NCBI GenBank assembly: GCA_027067895.1
Contig: JAMOUY010000278.1
Location: 1-7,380, forward strand
From: Acidobacteriota bacterium
Lineage (GTDB): Bacteria > Acidobacteriota > Holophagae > Thermotomaculales > Thermotomaculaceae
Direction of reading: 5' to 3'
Length of the DNA: 7,380 nucleotides
How positions within the stretch are numbered: position 1 is the stretch's first letter; each line of letters begins with the position of its first letter. This document shows, piece by piece, positions 6,852-7,380 of this stretch. Made by a program: the position numbers and the translations under genes. The notes beneath the pieces are model-generated. The model ran no database searches, was not told the origin of the DNA, and was given only the letters and a program-made list of their open reading frames with translations.

Positions 6852-7380
6852 TCAAACAAATTCTTTCTCACAAAGAAAATCAACTATCTTTTCGGCCGCT
6901 TTATCCGCTTCCGTCTCGGCAGTTTTTATGCGAATGTCAGGATTCTCCGGATACTCATAGGGCGAATCCACACCGGTAAAATCCGAAATTTCTCCGTTTA
7001 AAGCCTTTTTATACAATCCCTTCGGGTCTCTTTTTATGCATTCTTCAAGGGGAGTATCAATAAAAATTTCAATAAAATTTTCTTTTCCTATTATTTCTTT
7101 GGCTTTTTCCCTTTCTTTTTTAAAAGGGGAAATAAAGGCAACCAATACGATGATTCCGGCATCAACAAAGAGTTTGGCAACTTCGGTAACCCTTCTTATG
7201 TTTTCAACCCTGTCTTTGTAATCAAAACCCAAATCTTTGTTCAACCCGTGCCTCAAATTGTCGCCGTCCAAAAGGTAAGTGTGGTATCCCTTTTTGTTTA
7301 AAATGTATTCCGTTTCGTTTGCTATTGTACTTTTTCCGCTTCCGCTTAACCCCGTAAACCACAAAACGCACGCTTTTTGA
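6852..7380 (-). CDS. cysC: Adenylylsulfate (APS) kinase, 5' end cut off by the window
   Basis: The frame is open at the right edge; about 176 residues are visible and the first codons are missing. CysC phosphorylates adenylylsulfate with ATP to give PAPS in the cytoplasm. Signatures in order: [12 protein letters not shown] (Walker A P-loop), [33 protein letters not shown] (APS-binding region), [32 protein letters not shown] and [12 protein letters not shown]. All match E. coli CysC (201 residues) in order and spacing. A TTG just before WFTG could be read as a start, but in-frame residues QKACVL upstream match the strand that precedes the P-loop in CysC, so the gene begins outside the window. 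I cannot tell a lone CysC from a CysNC-type fusion. No clear hairpin terminator follows its stop. About 90 bases with a promoter separate it from the wzz-like gene. Confidence 0.95.
   Translation of the reverse strand, partial: QKACVLWFTGLSGSGKSTIANETEYILNKKGYHTYLLDGDNLRHGLNKDLGFDYKDRVENIRRVTEVAKLFVDAGIIVLVAFISPFKKEREKAKEIIGKENFIEIFIDTPLEECIKRDPKGLYKKALNGEISDFTGVDSPYEYPENPDIRIKTAETEADKAAEKIVDFLCEKEFV

Noticed and set aside
5152..7221. Plus-strand open frames opposite the wzz-like gene and cysC (5152-5343, 5908-6090, 6602-6802, 7036-7221)
   Set aside because: They are Phe/Leu- or Ser/Lys-rich translations of the complement of lysine-rich coding sequence, with no support as genes.

Overview
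The window is an AT-rich stretch (about 30-40% GC in lines counted by hand) that is coding almost end to end. Every supported gene lies on the minus strand. It holds part of a surface-polysaccharide locus with an adenylylsulfate kinase gene upstream. The Wzz-type chain-length protein has no attached kinase domain, and the wec-like enzymes and Wzx flippase point to a Wzx/Wzy-type, probably Gram-negative-type, envelope glycan. I cannot assign a taxon. The base composition and the gene order do not match the enterobacterial wec (enterobacterial common antigen, ECA) operon, although the enzymes resemble it.

In transcription order (right to left): a 5'-truncated cysC (adenylylsulfate kinase) runs off the right edge. 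After it comes a gap of about 90 bases with a plausible sigma-70-type promoter and a strong ribosome binding site. Then follow a long, coiled-coil Wzz-like protein; a possible 41-residue small ORF whose TTG start overlaps the wzz stop; a WecF-like Fuc4NAc transferase; a WecD-like acetyltransferase; a WecE aminotransferase; a class I SAM methyltransferase; and a Wzx-type flippase that runs off the left edge. The last four genes in the window overlap one another by 10-23 bases, and wecF is 12 bases from wecD, so wecF to wzx looks like one translationally coupled unit.

Inferred pathway: WecE aminates dTDP-4-keto-6-deoxyglucose to dTDP-Fuc4N. WecD acetylates it to dTDP-Fuc4NAc. WecF adds Fuc4NAc to an undecaprenyl-linked acceptor. 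The methyltransferase may decorate the glycan. Wzx flips the lipid-linked unit and Wzz sets chain length. The initiating transferase, the other glycosyltransferases, the Wzy polymerase and the dTDP-sugar supply genes (rmlA/rmlB type) are not in the window. CysC makes PAPS, which could serve sulfate assimilation or sulfation; nothing here decides which.

I see no tRNA, rRNA, CRISPR array, insertion sequence or clear intrinsic terminator. No gene-free stretch exceeds 300 bases. No clearly new system is evident. The most unusual points are the ECA-like wecF-wecD-wecE trio in a non-ECA arrangement, the unassigned small ORF, and the unusually long coiled-coil Wzz.
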